Below, piece after piece: positions 26,460 to 36,139 of a stretch of 64,000 nucleotides of DNA. A program made the position numbers and the translations under genes. The DNA is from Spiribacter halobius. Lineage in GTDB: Bacteria > Pseudomonadota > Gammaproteobacteria > Nitrococcales > Nitrococcaceae. The DNA lies in NCBI RefSeq assembly GCF_020883455.1, contig NZ_CP086615.1, forward strand, positions 1,984,001-2,048,000. Reading direction: 5' to 3'. Under the pieces are notes generated by a model that saw only the letters and a program-made list of their open reading frames with translations, ran no database searches and was not told the DNA's origin. Every line of letters begins with the position of its first letter. Positions within the stretch are counted from its first letter, which is position 1.

Positions 26460-27617
26460 ATGGCCGAGGAAAGCGAGAACGGGCAGGAGAAAACCGAAGA
26501 CCCGACTCCGAAACGGCAACGGGATGCCAAGGAGAAGGGTCAGATCCCGCGCTCCAAGGAGCTCAACACGCTCGCCGTGATGCTCGTGGGGGCGGGGGCG
26601 CTGTTCGCGCTCGGGGACTACATGGGCAACCGGGTCGCGGCGATCATGGAGGACGGCCTGCGCCTCGAGCGCGGCATGGTGTTCAACCCCAACGCCCCGC
26701 AGGAGATGCTCGCGCTGCTGTTCGGCGAGGGCCTGCTGGCGGTGCTGCCGTTCGCGCTGATCATGCTGGTGATCGCGCTGATCTCGCCCGTGGCGCTGGG
26801 CGGCTGGATCTTCTCCGGCAAGGCGATCGCGCCGAAGCTCGAGAAGCTCAACCCGCTCAAGGGCCTGAAGCGCATCTTCGGCCCCCAGGGGCTGATGGAG
26901 CTCGCCAAGGCGATCGCCAAGGTGGCGGTGGTGGGTGTGGTCGGCGGGCTCATGCTCTACGCCCAGCGCGAGGGCTTCCGCGACCTCGCCGGCCTCGCCC
27001 TGGGGCCGGCACTCGGCAAGGCGGCGGATCTCTTCTTCGGCACCTTCCTGATCCTTTCCGCCTCGCTGATCCTCATCGCGCTGGTGGACGTGCCGTTCCA
27101 GATCTGGAACCACACCCAGAAGATCCGCATGACCCACCAGGAGGTAAGGGACGAGTTCAAGGAGACCGAGGGCAAGCCCGAGGTCAAGAGCCGCATCCGC
27201 CAGCTCCAGCAGGAGCTCGCCCAGGGGCGGATGATGGAGAACGTGCCCAAGGCCGACGTGGTGGTGACGAACCCCACCCACTTCGCCGTCGCCCTGCGCT
27301 ACGACCAGCTGAAGATGAAGGCCCCGCGGGTGGTGGCCAAGGGCACCGACCAGGTGGCCCTGCGGATCCGTGAGCTGGCCGCCGAGCACAACGTGCCGCG
27401 GTTCGAGGCGCCGATGTTGGCACGGGCCTTGTATCACACCTCCGAGCTGGAGCGGGAAATCCCGGCGGGGCTCTACCTCGCCGTCGCCCAGGTGCTGGCC
27501 TACATCTACCAGCTGCGCACGGCGACCCGCGGCCGGCGGCCTGCGCCGCCGAAGCCCGAGATACCGGAGGAATTCATGGCCTACGCCCGCCGCGGCCGCC
27601 CTGAGGCCGGCCGATGA
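26460..27617 (+). CDS. flhB: Flagellar export switch protein FlhB
   Basis: FlhB (385 aa) is the export-gate component that switches substrate class after self-cleavage. The N-terminus ENGQEKTEDPTPKRQRDAKE and GQIPRSKEL are diagnostic. Four membrane segments follow (e.g. LLAVLPFALIMLVIALISPV). The autocleavage site NPTH is intact at residues 271-274, followed by the cytoplasmic FlhB_C domain. The C-terminal ~30 residues are Pro/Arg-rich. Promoter at 26403; the stop overlaps flhA by 4 bp. Confidence 0.97.
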   Translation: MAEESENGQEKTEDPTPKRQRDAKEKGQIPRSKELNTLAVMLVGAGALFALGDYMGNRVAAIMEDGLRLERGMVFNPNAPQEMLALLFGEGLLAVLPFALIMLVIALISPVALGGWIFSGKAIAPKLEKLNPLKGLKRIFGPQGLMELAKAIAKVAVVGVVGGLMLYAQREGFRDLAGLALGPALGKAADLFFGTFLILSASLILIALVDVPFQIWNHTQKIRMTHQEVRDEFKETEGKPEVKSRIRQLQQELAQGRMMENVPKADVVVTNPTHFAVALRYDQLKMKAPRVVAKGTDQVALRIRELAAEHNVPRFEAPMLARALYHTSELEREIPAGLYLAVAQVLAYIYQLRTATRGRRPAPPKPEIPEEFMAYARRGRPEAGR

Positions 27618-29722
27618 ACGCGACCATCGCCAGCGGCTGGAACCGCATCGGCATCCTCGGCCTCGGCACGCCCGGGCTGCTCATCGCGCTGCTGGCGATG
27701 ATGATCCTGCCGCTGCCGCCGCTGGCGCTGGATCTGCTGTTCACCTTCAATATCGTGCTCTCGCTGGTGATCCTGCTGGTGGCGGTGTATGCGTTGCGGC
27801 CGCTGGAGTTCGCCGTGTTCCCGACGGTGCTGCTGGTGGCCACGCTGCTGCGCCTGGCGCTCAACGTCGCCTCCACCCGGGTGGTGCTGCTGGAGGGGCA
27901 TACCGGCACCGACGCCGCCGGCCAGGTGATCGAGTCCTTCGGCGACTTCGTCGTCGGCGGCAACTACGCCGTCGGCCTGGTGGTCTTCGCCATCCTGGTG
28001 ATCGTCAACTTCGTGGTGGTGACCAAGGGCGCCGGGCGCGTCTCCGAGGTCAGCGCCCGCTTCACCCTGGACGCGCTGCCCGGCAAGCAGATGGCCATCG
28101 ACGCCGACCTCAACTCCGGGCTCATCGGCCAGGAGGAGGCGCGCACCCGGCGCGCCGAGGTGGCCCAGGAGGCAGACTTCTACGGCTCCATGGACGGCGC
28201 GAGCAAGTTCGTCCGCGGCGACGCCATTGCCGGCATCCTGATCCTGCTGATCAACATCATCGGCGGCCTTGCCATCGGCACCATGCAGCACGGCATGGCC
28301 ATGGGCGATGCCATGCACAACTACACCCTGCTCACCATCGGCGACGGCCTGGTGGCGCAGATCCCCTCGCTGGTGCTCTCCACCGCCACGGCCATCCTGG
28401 TCACCCGCGTCTCCGCCTCCCAGGACATGACCGGGGCGGTGAGCGATCAGCTGCTCGGCAACCCCAAGGCGCTGCTCATCACCGGCGGCATCGTGGCGAG
28501 CCTCGGCGTCATCCCGGGCATGCCCAACCTTACCTTCCTGCTGCTCGGCGGCCTCTGCCTGGGTGCCGCCTGGTGGCGGCGCCGGCGCCTGCAGCGCGAG
28601 GCCGCCGAGCCGGAGGTGCCGGCCCAGCGCCAGGGCGAGGAGACTTCCCCGGAGCAGCGCGAGCTCACCTGGGACGACGTCCCGCCGGTGGACGTCATCG
28701 GCCTGGAGGTGGGCTACGGCCTGATCCCGCTGGTGGACCGCCAGCAGGGCGGCCAGCTGCTCACCCGCATCAAGGGCGTGCGCAAGAAGGTCTCCCAGGA
28801 CCTGGGCTTCCTGGTGCAGTCGGTGCACATCCGCGACAACCTCGACCTCGGCCCCAACAGCTACACCATCAGCGTGCTCGGGGTGCCCGTGGCGGAGGCG
28901 GAGGTACAGCCCGGCCGCGAGCTCGCCATCAACCCGGGGACGGTCACCGGCCAGCTCCAGGGCACCCCCACCAGGGATCCGGCCTTCGGCCTGGAGGCGG
29001 TGTGGATCGACCCGGGCCGGCGCGACTACGCCCAGACCCTGGGCTACACCGTGGTGGACGCCAGCACCGTGGTGGCCACCCACCTCTCCCAGGTGATCCA
29101 CGACCACGCCCATCAGCTCCTCGGCCACGACGAGACCCAGAAGCTGCTGGACCTGCTCGCCCAGCAGCAGCCGAAGCTGGTCGAGGAGCTGGTGCCGAAC
29201 ACGCTGCCGCTGTCGGTGGTGGTGAAGGTCCTGCAGACCCTGCTGGAGGAGCGGGTGCCGCTGCGGGACATGCGCACCATCGTGGAGACGCTGGTGAACT
29301 TCGGCGGCCGCACCCAGGACCCGGCCCAGCTCACCCAGCACGTGCGCGAGGCCCTCGGGCGCATGATCGTCCAGCACGTCGGGGGACTGTCGAAGGAGCT
29401 GCCGGTGATTACCCTGGAGCCCCAGCTGGAACAGCTCTTGCAGGACACGGTTCAGGGGGTCTCCCAGGGCGCCGCCGGCTTCGAGCCGGGGCTCGCGGAG
29501 CGGCTGCAGCGCTCCCTGGGCGACAGCGCCCGGCGCCAGGAGATGGCGGGGCAGCCGGCGGTGCTGCTCACCTCGCCGCAGCTGCGCAGCTGGCTCTATC
29601 GGCTGACGCGCCACGCGAGCGCCGGGCTGCATGTGCTGGCCTACAACGAGATCCCCGACGACAAGCAGATACGCATCGTGGCCAGCATCGGCCAGCAGCA
29701 GGTTTCCGCCCAGGCGGGCTGA
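27614..29722 (+). CDS. flhA: Flagellar export gate protein FlhA
   Basis: FlhA (702 aa) forms the nonameric ring of the export apparatus. The N-terminal ~330 residues contain about eight membrane segments and the conserved FHIPEP-type cytoplasmic loop (SARFTLDALPGKQMAIDADL, then NSGLIGQEEARTRRAEV). After a charged linker the cytoplasmic domain carries VGYGLIPLVDRQQGGQLLTR and LVPNTLPLSVVVKVLQTLLE. The length is as expected. It overlaps flhB by 4 bp; flhF begins 19 bp after its stop. Confidence 0.97.
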   Translation: MNATIASGWNRIGILGLGTPGLLIALLAMMILPLPPLALDLLFTFNIVLSLVILLVAVYALRPLEFAVFPTVLLVATLLRLALNVASTRVVLLEGHTGTDAAGQVIESFGDFVVGGNYAVGLVVFAILVIVNFVVVTKGAGRVSEVSARFTLDALPGKQMAIDADLNSGLIGQEEARTRRAEVAQEADFYGSMDGASKFVRGDAIAGILILLINIIGGLAIGTMQHGMAMGDAMHNYTLLTIGDGLVAQIPSLVLSTATAILVTRVSASQDMTGAVSDQLLGNPKALLITGGIVASLGVIPGMPNLTFLLLGGLCLGAAWWRRRRLQREAAEPEVPAQRQGEETSPEQRELTWDDVPPVDVIGLEVGYGLIPLVDRQQGGQLLTRIKGVRKKVSQDLGFLVQSVHIRDNLDLGPNSYTISVLGVPVAEAEVQPGRELAINPGTVTGQLQGTPTRDPAFGLEAVWIDPGRRDYAQTLGYTVVDASTVVATHLSQVIHDHAHQLLGHDETQKLLDLLAQQQPKLVEELVPNTLPLSVVVKVLQTLLEERVPLRDMRTIVETLVNFGGRTQDPAQLTQHVREALGRMIVQHVGGLSKELPVITLEPQLEQLLQDTVQGVSQGAAGFEPGLAERLQRSLGDSARRQEMAGQPAVLLTSPQLRSWLYRLTRHASAGLHVLAYNEIPDDKQIRIVASIGQQQVSAQAG

Positions 29723-29741
29723 TCGGACGGGAAGCAACCGC

Positions 29742-31043
29742 ATGAAGATCAAGCGCGTTTTCGCCAGCGACATGCGCCAGGCCATCCGCCTGGTGCGCGA
29801 GGAGCACGGCCCGGACGCCGTCATCCTCTCCAGCCGCAACGTCGACGGCGGCGTCGAGGTGATCTCCGCCATCGACTACGACGAGAACGCCGTCCAGGCG
29901 GCGGCCCGGCAGGCCCCGGCCGCCACGCCCACCCCCGCGGAGCGCGCCCCGGCCGCCGAGCGCAGCCGCCTGTCCGTGACCGTGGGCGACGACGAGGACG
30001 ACGGAAAGCCGACGCTATCCTTCGCCGAGGAACCGTCACCGCCGCCGCCCGGCGCCAGCGAGCCGGCGCCCGCGCCCGCCGCGGCGAACCGCATCCAGTG
30101 GTCCCAGGAGCCCGCCATGCAGGCCATGCGCGAGGAGCTGCGCACCCTGCGCTCGCTCTTCCAGAGCCAGCTGACGCTGCTGGAGTGGCAGCAGATGGGC
30201 CAGCGCAGCCCGGTGCGCGCGGCGCTCCTGCGCCGCCTGCACGGCCTGGGTCTGGGCCCTGACGTCTGCCGCAAGCTCGCCGACCACGTGCGCGAGGGCG
30301 ACGACCCCGAGCGCGCCTGGAACCAGGCCATGACCACGCTCGCCCGCCATTTGCCGGTCACCGACGACGACATCGTCGAGCGTGGCGGCATCGTCGCCCT
30401 GGTGGGGCCGACGGGCGTGGGCAAGACCACCACCGTGGCCAAGCTCGCGGCCCGCTTCGCGCTGCGCCACGGCAAGCGCGACGTGGCGCTGGTGACTACC
30501 GACAACTTCCGCATCGGCGGCCAGGACCAGCTGCGCAGCTTCGCGCGCATCGTCGGCGTGCCGGTGCACACGGCGGGCGACGCCGCGGAGCTCGAGCGCG
30601 TCCTCGCCGACCTCGCCGACAAGCGCCTGGTGCTGATCGACACCGCCGGCATGAGTCAGCGCGACCTCCGCCTCGGCGAGCAGCTGCAGACCCTGAAGCG
30701 CGTCGGCCGCGAGGTGCGTCCCTATCTGGTGCTCTCCGCGGGCACCCAGCTCACCTCCCTCATGGACGCCGTGCGCAGCTTCCGCGCCGTCGGCCCGGCC
30801 GCCTGCATCCTCAGCAAGACCGACGAGGCCGGGAGCCTCGGCGGGGCGATCACCGCCGTGCTGCGGGCGCGCCTGCCGGTGGCCTATGTCGCCCACGGCC
30901 AGCGCGTGCCCGAGGACCTGCGTCCCGCCCGCAGCGACCGGCTGCTCGCCGACGCCCAGGCGCTGGTCCGCGAGCAGGATTCCCGGGAGGACGAGGAGAG
31001 CCTGGCCATTGCGCTGGGCGCGACGGGGGGCGCCGGCGAATGA
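29742..31043 (+). CDS. flhF: SRP-type GTPase FlhF, flagellar placement
   Basis: FlhF (433 aa) is the signal-recognition-particle-like GTPase that marks the pole for flagellar assembly. The B domain starts MKIKRVFASDMRQAIRLVRE. A Pro/Ala-rich linker precedes the NG domain with G1 ALVGPTGVGKTTTVAKLAAR, LVTTDNFRIGGQDQLRSFAR, G3 VLIDTAGMSQRDLRLGEQLQ and G4 CILSKTDEAGSLGGAI. The ATG at 29742 is chosen because it begins the conserved MKIKRF-type end; longer in-frame starts lie inside flhA. It overlaps flhG by 4 bp. Confidence 0.96.
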   Translation: MKIKRVFASDMRQAIRLVREEHGPDAVILSSRNVDGGVEVISAIDYDENAVQAAARQAPAATPTPAERAPAAERSRLSVTVGDDEDDGKPTLSFAEEPSPPPPGASEPAPAPAAANRIQWSQEPAMQAMREELRTLRSLFQSQLTLLEWQQMGQRSPVRAALLRRLHGLGLGPDVCRKLADHVREGDDPERAWNQAMTTLARHLPVTDDDIVERGGIVALVGPTGVGKTTTVAKLAARFALRHGKRDVALVTTDNFRIGGQDQLRSFARIVGVPVHTAGDAAELERVLADLADKRLVLIDTAGMSQRDLRLGEQLQTLKRVGREVRPYLVLSAGTQLTSLMDAVRSFRAVGPAACILSKTDEAGSLGGAITAVLRARLPVAYVAHGQRVPEDLRPARSDRLLADAQALVREQDSREDEESLAIALGATGGAGE

Positions 31044-31915
31044 GCGCAACGGATCAGGCGGCAGGACTCAGAAGAATGTCGAAACCGCGACCGGTCAAGG
31101 TGATCGCCGTCACCAGCGGCAAGGGGGGCGTGGGCAAGACCAACGTCTCGGTGAACCTCGCCACCGCGCTGGCGAGCCAGGGCCGGGGGGTGATGCTGCT
31201 CGACGCCGACCTCGGCCTCGCCAACGTCGACGTGGTGCTCGGGCTCAGCCCGCGGAAGAACCTCTCCCACGTCATCGACGGCGAGGCGAGCCTGGAAGAG
31301 GTGCTGGTGTCGGGCCCGGAGGGAATGCACGTGGTGCCGGCGTCCTCGGGCACCCAGCGCATGGCGGAGCTCAGCCACGCCGAGCACGCCGGGCTCATCC
31401 AGAGCTTCAGCGAGCTCAGCCACGACATCGACTACCTCATCGTCGACACCGCCGCCGGCATCTCCGACTCGGTGATGAGCTTCGCCCGGGCGGCCCGCGA
31501 AGTGCTGGTGGTGGTCTGCGACGAGCCCTCGTCCATCACCGACGCCTACGCCCTGGTGAAGGTCCTGAACCGCGACCACGACGTGCAGCGCTTCCACATG
31601 GTGGCCAACCGGGTGCGCAGCCCGCGCGAGGGCGAGGAGCTGTTCTCCAAGCTCTCGCGGGTGACCACCCGCTTCCTCGACCTTACGCTCGACTACCTCG
31701 CCGCCATCCCCGAGGACGACGCCCTGCGCAAGGCAGTGCAGCGCCAGCGCCCGGTGGTGCAGGCCTTCCCCGGCAGCCCGTCCGGGCGGGCGCTCACCGA
31801 CCTCGCCCGGCGGGTGGACCAGTGGCCCGTGCCGAGCGGGGCCCAGGGGCACCTGGAGTTCTTCGTCGAGCGCGTCATCCAGTACGGCAGCGAACGACAG
31901 GGGGTGGTCGGATGA
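31040..31915 (+). CDS. flhG: MinD-like ATPase FlhG/FleN, flagellar number regulator
   Basis: FlhG (291 aa) limits the number of polar flagella; in relatives it also binds and inhibits FleQ. It has the deviant Walker A (VTSGKGGVGKTNVSVNLATA), MLLDADLGLANVDVVLGLSP and LIVDTAAGISDSVMSFARAA. The C-terminal amphipathic membrane-targeting helix region (LEFFVERVIQYGS) is present. Start 31040 overlaps the flhF stop (ATGA); an internal ATG at 31076 is a weaker alternative. The fliA start overlaps its stop by 4 bp. Confidence 0.95.
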   Translation: MSATDQAAGLRRMSKPRPVKVIAVTSGKGGVGKTNVSVNLATALASQGRGVMLLDADLGLANVDVVLGLSPRKNLSHVIDGEASLEEVLVSGPEGMHVVPASSGTQRMAELSHAEHAGLIQSFSELSHDIDYLIVDTAAGISDSVMSFARAAREVLVVVCDEPSSITDAYALVKVLNRDHDVQRFHMVANRVRSPREGEELFSKLSRVTTRFLDLTLDYLAAIPEDDALRKAVQRQRPVVQAFPGSPSGRALTDLARRVDQWPVPSGAQGHLEFFVERVIQYGSERQGVVG

Positions 31916-32637
31916 ACGGCCATGCCATGTACGAGCAGATGCGCGCCGGCAGCGGCGACGACGTGGTCGTCCGCCACGCGCCGCTGGTCAAGCGCATTGC
32001 CCATCACCTCGCGAGCCGCCTGCCCGCCTCGGTGCAGGTGGAGGACCTCATCCAGGCCGGCATGATCGGCCTGCTGGAGGCCGCCCGCCAGTTCGACTCC
32101 GGCCAGGGCGCGAGCTTCTCCACCTACGCCGGGATCCGCATCCGCGGCGCCATGCTGGACGAGATCCGTCGCCTGGACTGGACCCCGCGCTCGGTCCACC
32201 GCAAGGCCCGGGAGGCGGCCGACGCCATCCGCGAGATCGAGCACCGCACCGGGCGCGAGGCGAAGGACAGCGAGGTTGCGGAGGCGCTCGGCATCGGCCT
32301 CGAGGAATACCACCGCATCCTGCAGGACTCGGCCGCTGCCAAGGTGTTCAGCATCGACCAGGACGACAGCGAGGGCGGCGAGCACTGGGAGCCGGCGGGG
32401 GATATGCCGCAGCCGGACACGGTGCTCGGCCAGGAGGGTTTCCAGGCGGATCTCGCCGCCGCCATCCGCAAGCTGCCGGAGCGCGAGCAGCTGATCATGC
32501 AGCTCTACTACGACGACGAGCTCAACCTCCGCGAGATCGGCGAGGTGCTCGGCGTCACGGAATCACGCATCAGTCAGATCCACGGCCGCATCATGCTAAA
32601 GCTGCGCGGGCATCTGGCCGATTGGATGGATAGCTGA
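31912..32637 (+). CDS. fliA: Flagellar sigma factor FliA (sigma28)
   Basis: FliA (241 aa) directs RNA polymerase to late flagellar promoters such as the one at 4777. Region 2 shows [20 protein letters not shown], then [20 protein letters not shown] and [20 protein letters not shown]. Region 3 follows with [20 protein letters not shown] and region 4 with [20 protein letters not shown] and [20 protein letters not shown]. Normal length. No flgM (anti-sigma) is in the window. Confidence 0.97.
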   Translation: MNGHAMYEQMRAGSGDDVVVRHAPLVKRIAHHLASRLPASVQVEDLIQAGMIGLLEAARQFDSGQGASFSTYAGIRIRGAMLDEIRRLDWTPRSVHRKAREAADAIREIEHRTGREAKDSEVAEALGIGLEEYHRILQDSAAAKVFSIDQDDSEGGEHWEPAGDMPQPDTVLGQEGFQADLAAAIRKLPEREQLIMQLYYDDELNLREIGEVLGVTESRISQIHGRIMLKLRGHLADWMDS

Positions 32638-32651
32638 ATCAGGGGGTAGGC

Positions 32652-33050
32652 GTGGCACTGGACAAGAACATGAAGATCCTCGTGGTGGACGACTTCTCCA
32701 CCATGCGCCGGATCATCCGCAACCTGCTGAGGGATCTCGGTTTCGAGAACGTCACCGAGGCCGACGACGGCAACACCGCGCTGCCGAAGCTCAAGGGCGG
32801 CGGCTTCGACCTGCTCATCACCGACTGGAACATGCCGGGGATGACCGGCATGGAGCTGCTGGAGGCCGTGCGCGCCGACGACGAGCTCAAGGACCTGCCG
32901 GTGCTCATGGTCACCGCCGAGGCCAAGCGCGAGCAGATCGTCGCCGCGGCCCAGGCCGGGGTGAACGGGTATGTGGTCAAGCCCTTCACCGCCGTCACCC
33001 TGCGCGAGAAGATCGAGAAGATCTTCGAGCGCATCCAGGCGGCGGGGTGA
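32652..33050 (+). CDS. cheY: Chemotaxis response regulator CheY
   Basis: CheY (132 aa) is a single receiver domain that binds FliM when phosphorylated. The acidic pocket is [15 protein letters not shown], with phospho-acceptor Asp58 in [13 protein letters not shown], Thr in [12 protein letters not shown] and Lys in [10 protein letters not shown]. The GTG start is preceded by AGGGGGTAGG. It is first in the che cluster, 14 bp after fliA. Confidence 0.96.
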   Translation: MALDKNMKILVVDDFSTMRRIIRNLLRDLGFENVTEADDGNTALPKLKGGGFDLLITDWNMPGMTGMELLEAVRADDELKDLPVLMVTAEAKREQIVAAAQAGVNGYVVKPFTAVTLREKIEKIFERIQAAG

Positions 33051-33053
33051 GCC

Positions 33054-33812
33054 GTGGCCGAGGAGACGACGCTCAGCATGGATGAGTACCTCGCGCATGC
33101 CCGCGAGCTGGTGCGCCAGATCGAGGCCGGCGAGGAGGACGCCGCCCGGGTCACGGTGGAGGCGTTGGCGCGGCTGCGCGAGCGCGAGCTCTTCCGCGAG
33201 CTCGGCACGCTCACCCGCGAGCTGCACGAGGCGCTGAAGTCGTTCAAGGTGGATACCCGCCTCGGCGACATCGCGGCCAACGACATCCCCGACGCCCGCG
33301 AGCGGCTGAACCACGTCATCGAGCTCACCGAGCAGGCCGCCCACCGCACGCTCACCGCCATCGAGTCTGGCCTGCCGCTGGCCGAGGGGCTGGCCGGCGA
33401 GGCGGGGAAGCTCGCCGAGCGCTGGCAGCGCTTCCGCCAGCGCGAGCTCTCGGCGGCGGAGTTCCGGGAGCTCTCCCGGGACATCGAGGCCTATCTCCAG
33501 CGCTGCGGCGGCGAGGCGGCGACGCTGCAGGCGCATCTCTCGGACGCGCTCATGGCGCAGGACTATCAGGACATCACCGGGCAGATCATCCGCCGGGTGA
33601 TCGGCCTGGTGCAGGAGGTGGAGGACGGGCTCGTGGAGCTCGTGCGCATCTCGGGCCACCGCATCGCTGAAGAAACCCCGGCCGCCGCCGATAAGGCGGA
33701 CGACCAGGAGGCCGACCGGCGCGGGCGCGGACCCGCGATTCCGGGCCAGGAGGGCGACGTCGTCTCCGGCCAGGACGAGGTCGACGACCTGCTCTCCAGC
33801 CTCGGCTTCTGA
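33054..33812 (+). CDS. cheZ: CheY-P phosphatase CheZ
   Basis: CheZ (252 aa) dephosphorylates CheY. It is a long helical hairpin: LGTLTRELHEALKSFKVDTR, then DIPDARERLNHVIELTEQAA, with the catalytic segment ALMAQDYQDITGQIIRRVIG around residue 170. The C-terminal CheY-docking peptide QDEVDDLLSSLGF is intact, joined by a disordered linker. GTG start, 3 bp after cheY. Its presence fits a gammaproteobacterium. Confidence 0.95.
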   Translation: MAEETTLSMDEYLAHARELVRQIEAGEEDAARVTVEALARLRERELFRELGTLTRELHEALKSFKVDTRLGDIAANDIPDARERLNHVIELTEQAAHRTLTAIESGLPLAEGLAGEAGKLAERWQRFRQRELSAAEFRELSRDIEAYLQRCGGEAATLQAHLSDALMAQDYQDITGQIIRRVIGLVQEVEDGLVELVRISGHRIAEETPAAADKADDQEADRRGRGPAIPGQEGDVVSGQDEVDDLLSSLGF

Positions 33813-33841
33813 CTGCGATTCACGCCTCCGGAGGGGCTGGC

Positions 33842-36106
33842 ATGGACATCGATCCGCAGGACGACATCGTTCAGGACTTCCTGGTGGAGTCCCGGGAGAT
33901 TCTGGAGTCCCTCGGCGAGCAGCTCGTGGACCTCGAGCAGCAGCCCGAGGACCGGGACCTGCTGAACGCCGTCTTCCGCGGCTTCCACACCATCAAGGGC
34001 GGTGCCGGCTTCCTTGCGCTGGACCGGCTGGTGGAGATCTGCCACGTCACCGAGGACATCTTCAATCTCCTGCGCTCGGGGGAGAAGACCGTCGACTCCG
34101 AGCTCATGGACGCCGTGCTGCAGGCCCTGGACGTGGTCAACGGCATGTTCACCGCGCTGGAGAATGGCGAGAGTCTCGACGCCGCGCCACCGGAGCTGAT
34201 GCGCACCCTGCGCCGGCACAACGCCCCGGACGGGGCGGACGACGCAGCCACCGGCGCCGCCGACCCGCCGGCCGCGCCCGCGGCATCCGGCGACGCGCAG
34301 GGCGCCGACCCGGCCGAGGGCGATATCAGCGACCGCGAGTTCGAGGCGCTGCTGGACGCCCTGGACGAGCCCGCCGAGGCCATGGAGAAGGTCGCCGAGG
34401 CCGCCGGCGAGACGCCGGCGCAGGAGGGCGGCGGCGACGAGATCGACGAGGACGAATTCGAGGCCCTGCTGGACGAGCTCCACGGCCAGGGCCGCCATGC
34501 CGGCCGCCCGGCAGCCGCCGCCGACGCGCCAGCCAGCGCCAAACCGCCGGACGCACCGGAGGCTGCCGGGAAGGCGGCTGCAGCGGCGTCCGGCGACGAG
34601 CACATCAGCGAGGACGAGTTCGAGGCGCTGCTGGACGAGCTCCACGGCGAGGGCCGCGGCCCCGGTGCCGAGGCCGCCGGCGCCTCCGACGCGGCAGCCG
34701 GCTCGCCATCAGCCGCCGATGCTGCGGCGCCGGCTGCCTCACGGGCCAGCGCCGGGCAGGAACCCGACTCGAAGGCCGAGCCGGCGCCCGAGCCCGAGCC
34801 GAAGCCTGCGAGCGCGGGCGGCGGCCGGGGCGCCGGGCGCGGTGGCGCTGCGGCCGGCGGCGGCAGCGGCGACCACAAGCCCCAGGGCGGTCAGGCGCCG
34901 CGGGGCGAGACCAGCGTGCGCGTGGACACCGCCAAGCTCGACGACATCATGAACCTGGTGGGCGAGCTGGTGCTGGTGCGCAACCGCCTGGCGACGCTGC
35001 GCGGCGAGCTGGAGGACGAGCGCCTCGGCAATGCCGTGGGCAACCTGGAGCTCGTGACCTCGGATCTGCAGAACGCGGTGATGAAGACCCGCATGCAGCC
35101 GATCAAGAAGGTCTTCGGGCGCTTCCCGCGCGTGGTGCGCGACCTCGCCCGCAGCCTGAAGAAGGAGGTGGCGCTGACCACCCGCGGCGAGGACACCGAC
35201 CTCGACAAGAACCTGGTGGAGGCGCTGGCGGACCCGCTGGTGCACCTGGTGCGCAACGCGGTGGACCACGGCATGGAGAACCCGGACGAGCGCGTCGCCG
35301 CCGGCAAACCGCGGCAGGGGAGCGTGGTGCTCTCCGCCGAGCAGGAGGGTGACCACATCCTGCTCTCCATCGCCGACGACGGCCGCGGCATGGACCCGGA
35401 GGCGCTGCGCCAGAAGGTGGTCGACAAGGGCCTGATGGACGCCGAGTCCGCCCGCCGGCTGGATCCGGGCGACTGCTTCAACCTGATCTTCCTGCCCGGG
35501 TTCTCCACCAAGGACCAGATCTCCGACGTCTCCGGCCGCGGCGTCGGCATGGACGTGGTCAAGAACAGCATCTCCCGGCTGAACGGCAGCATCGACATCG
35601 ACTCGAAGCTCGGCGTCGGCACCACCATCCGCATCAAGGTGCCGCTGACGCTGGCAATCCTGCCGACCCTCATGGTCCGCATCCGCGGGCGCAAGTTCGC
35701 CCTGCCCATGTCCGTGGTGCGGGAGATCTTCGAGCTGGACCAGGCGCGCACCAACACCGTGGACGGCCGGCTCACGGTGCGCGTGCGCGGCAAGGCCATG
35801 CCGCTGTTCTTCCTCGAGCGCTGGCTGCAGCAGATGGGCGCCGGCGCCATGGCCGCGGCGGCGACCCTGGAGGGCAGCGCCGAGAGCGAGCCGGAGCATC
35901 AGGTGGTGACCGTGACCATCGGCCACCAGACCGTGGGCTTCGTGGTGGACGAGGTGATCGGCCTGGAGGAGGTGGTGATCAAGCCCCTCGGCGCCATGCT
36001 CCATGGCCTGCCCGGGCTGGCCGGCTCCACCATCACCGGCGATGGCCGGATCGCGCTGATCATCGACATCCCGAGCCTGATCAAGCAGTACGGCGGCCGC
36101 CTGTAG
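33842..36106 (+). CDS. cheA: Chemotaxis histidine kinase CheA
   Basis: CheA (754 aa) phosphorylates CheY and CheB. Hpt domain: phospho-His49 in GFHTIKGGAGFLAL. Residues ~140-350 are an Ala/Pro/acidic linker with three copies of a short motif: DISDREFEALLDALD (~160), DEIDEDEFEALLDELHGQGR (~200) and HISEDEFEALLDELHGEGR (~255). Then come the dimerisation helix (DTAKLDDIMNLVGELVLVRN), the HATPase with LVHLVRNAVDHGMENPDERV, DDGRGMDPEAL and GRGVGMDVVKNSISRLNGSI, and a C-terminal CheW-like domain. I do not see a conventional P2 CheY-binding domain; the DEFEALLD repeats occupy that region. Confidence 0.96.
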   Translation: MDIDPQDDIVQDFLVESREILESLGEQLVDLEQQPEDRDLLNAVFRGFHTIKGGAGFLALDRLVEICHVTEDIFNLLRSGEKTVDSELMDAVLQALDVVNGMFTALENGESLDAAPPELMRTLRRHNAPDGADDAATGAADPPAAPAASGDAQGADPAEGDISDREFEALLDALDEPAEAMEKVAEAAGETPAQEGGGDEIDEDEFEALLDELHGQGRHAGRPAAAADAPASAKPPDAPEAAGKAAAAASGDEHISEDEFEALLDELHGEGRGPGAEAAGASDAAAGSPSAADAAAPAASRASAGQEPDSKAEPAPEPEPKPASAGGGRGAGRGGAAAGGGSGDHKPQGGQAPRGETSVRVDTAKLDDIMNLVGELVLVRNRLATLRGELEDERLGNAVGNLELVTSDLQNAVMKTRMQPIKKVFGRFPRVVRDLARSLKKEVALTTRGEDTDLDKNLVEALADPLVHLVRNAVDHGMENPDERVAAGKPRQGSVVLSAEQEGDHILLSIADDGRGMDPEALRQKVVDKGLMDAESARRLDPGDCFNLIFLPGFSTKDQISDVSGRGVGMDVVKNSISRLNGSIDIDSKLGVGTTIRIKVPLTLAILPTLMVRIRGRKFALPMSVVREIFELDQARTNTVDGRLTVRVRGKAMPLFFLERWLQQMGAGAMAAAATLEGSAESEPEHQVVTVTIGHQTVGFVVDEVIGLEEVVIKPLGAMLHGLPGLAGSTITGDGRIALIIDIPSLIKQYGGRL

Positions 36107-36139
36107 CCGCCGCCACCGAGACCCGGGGAGGACCGCCTC

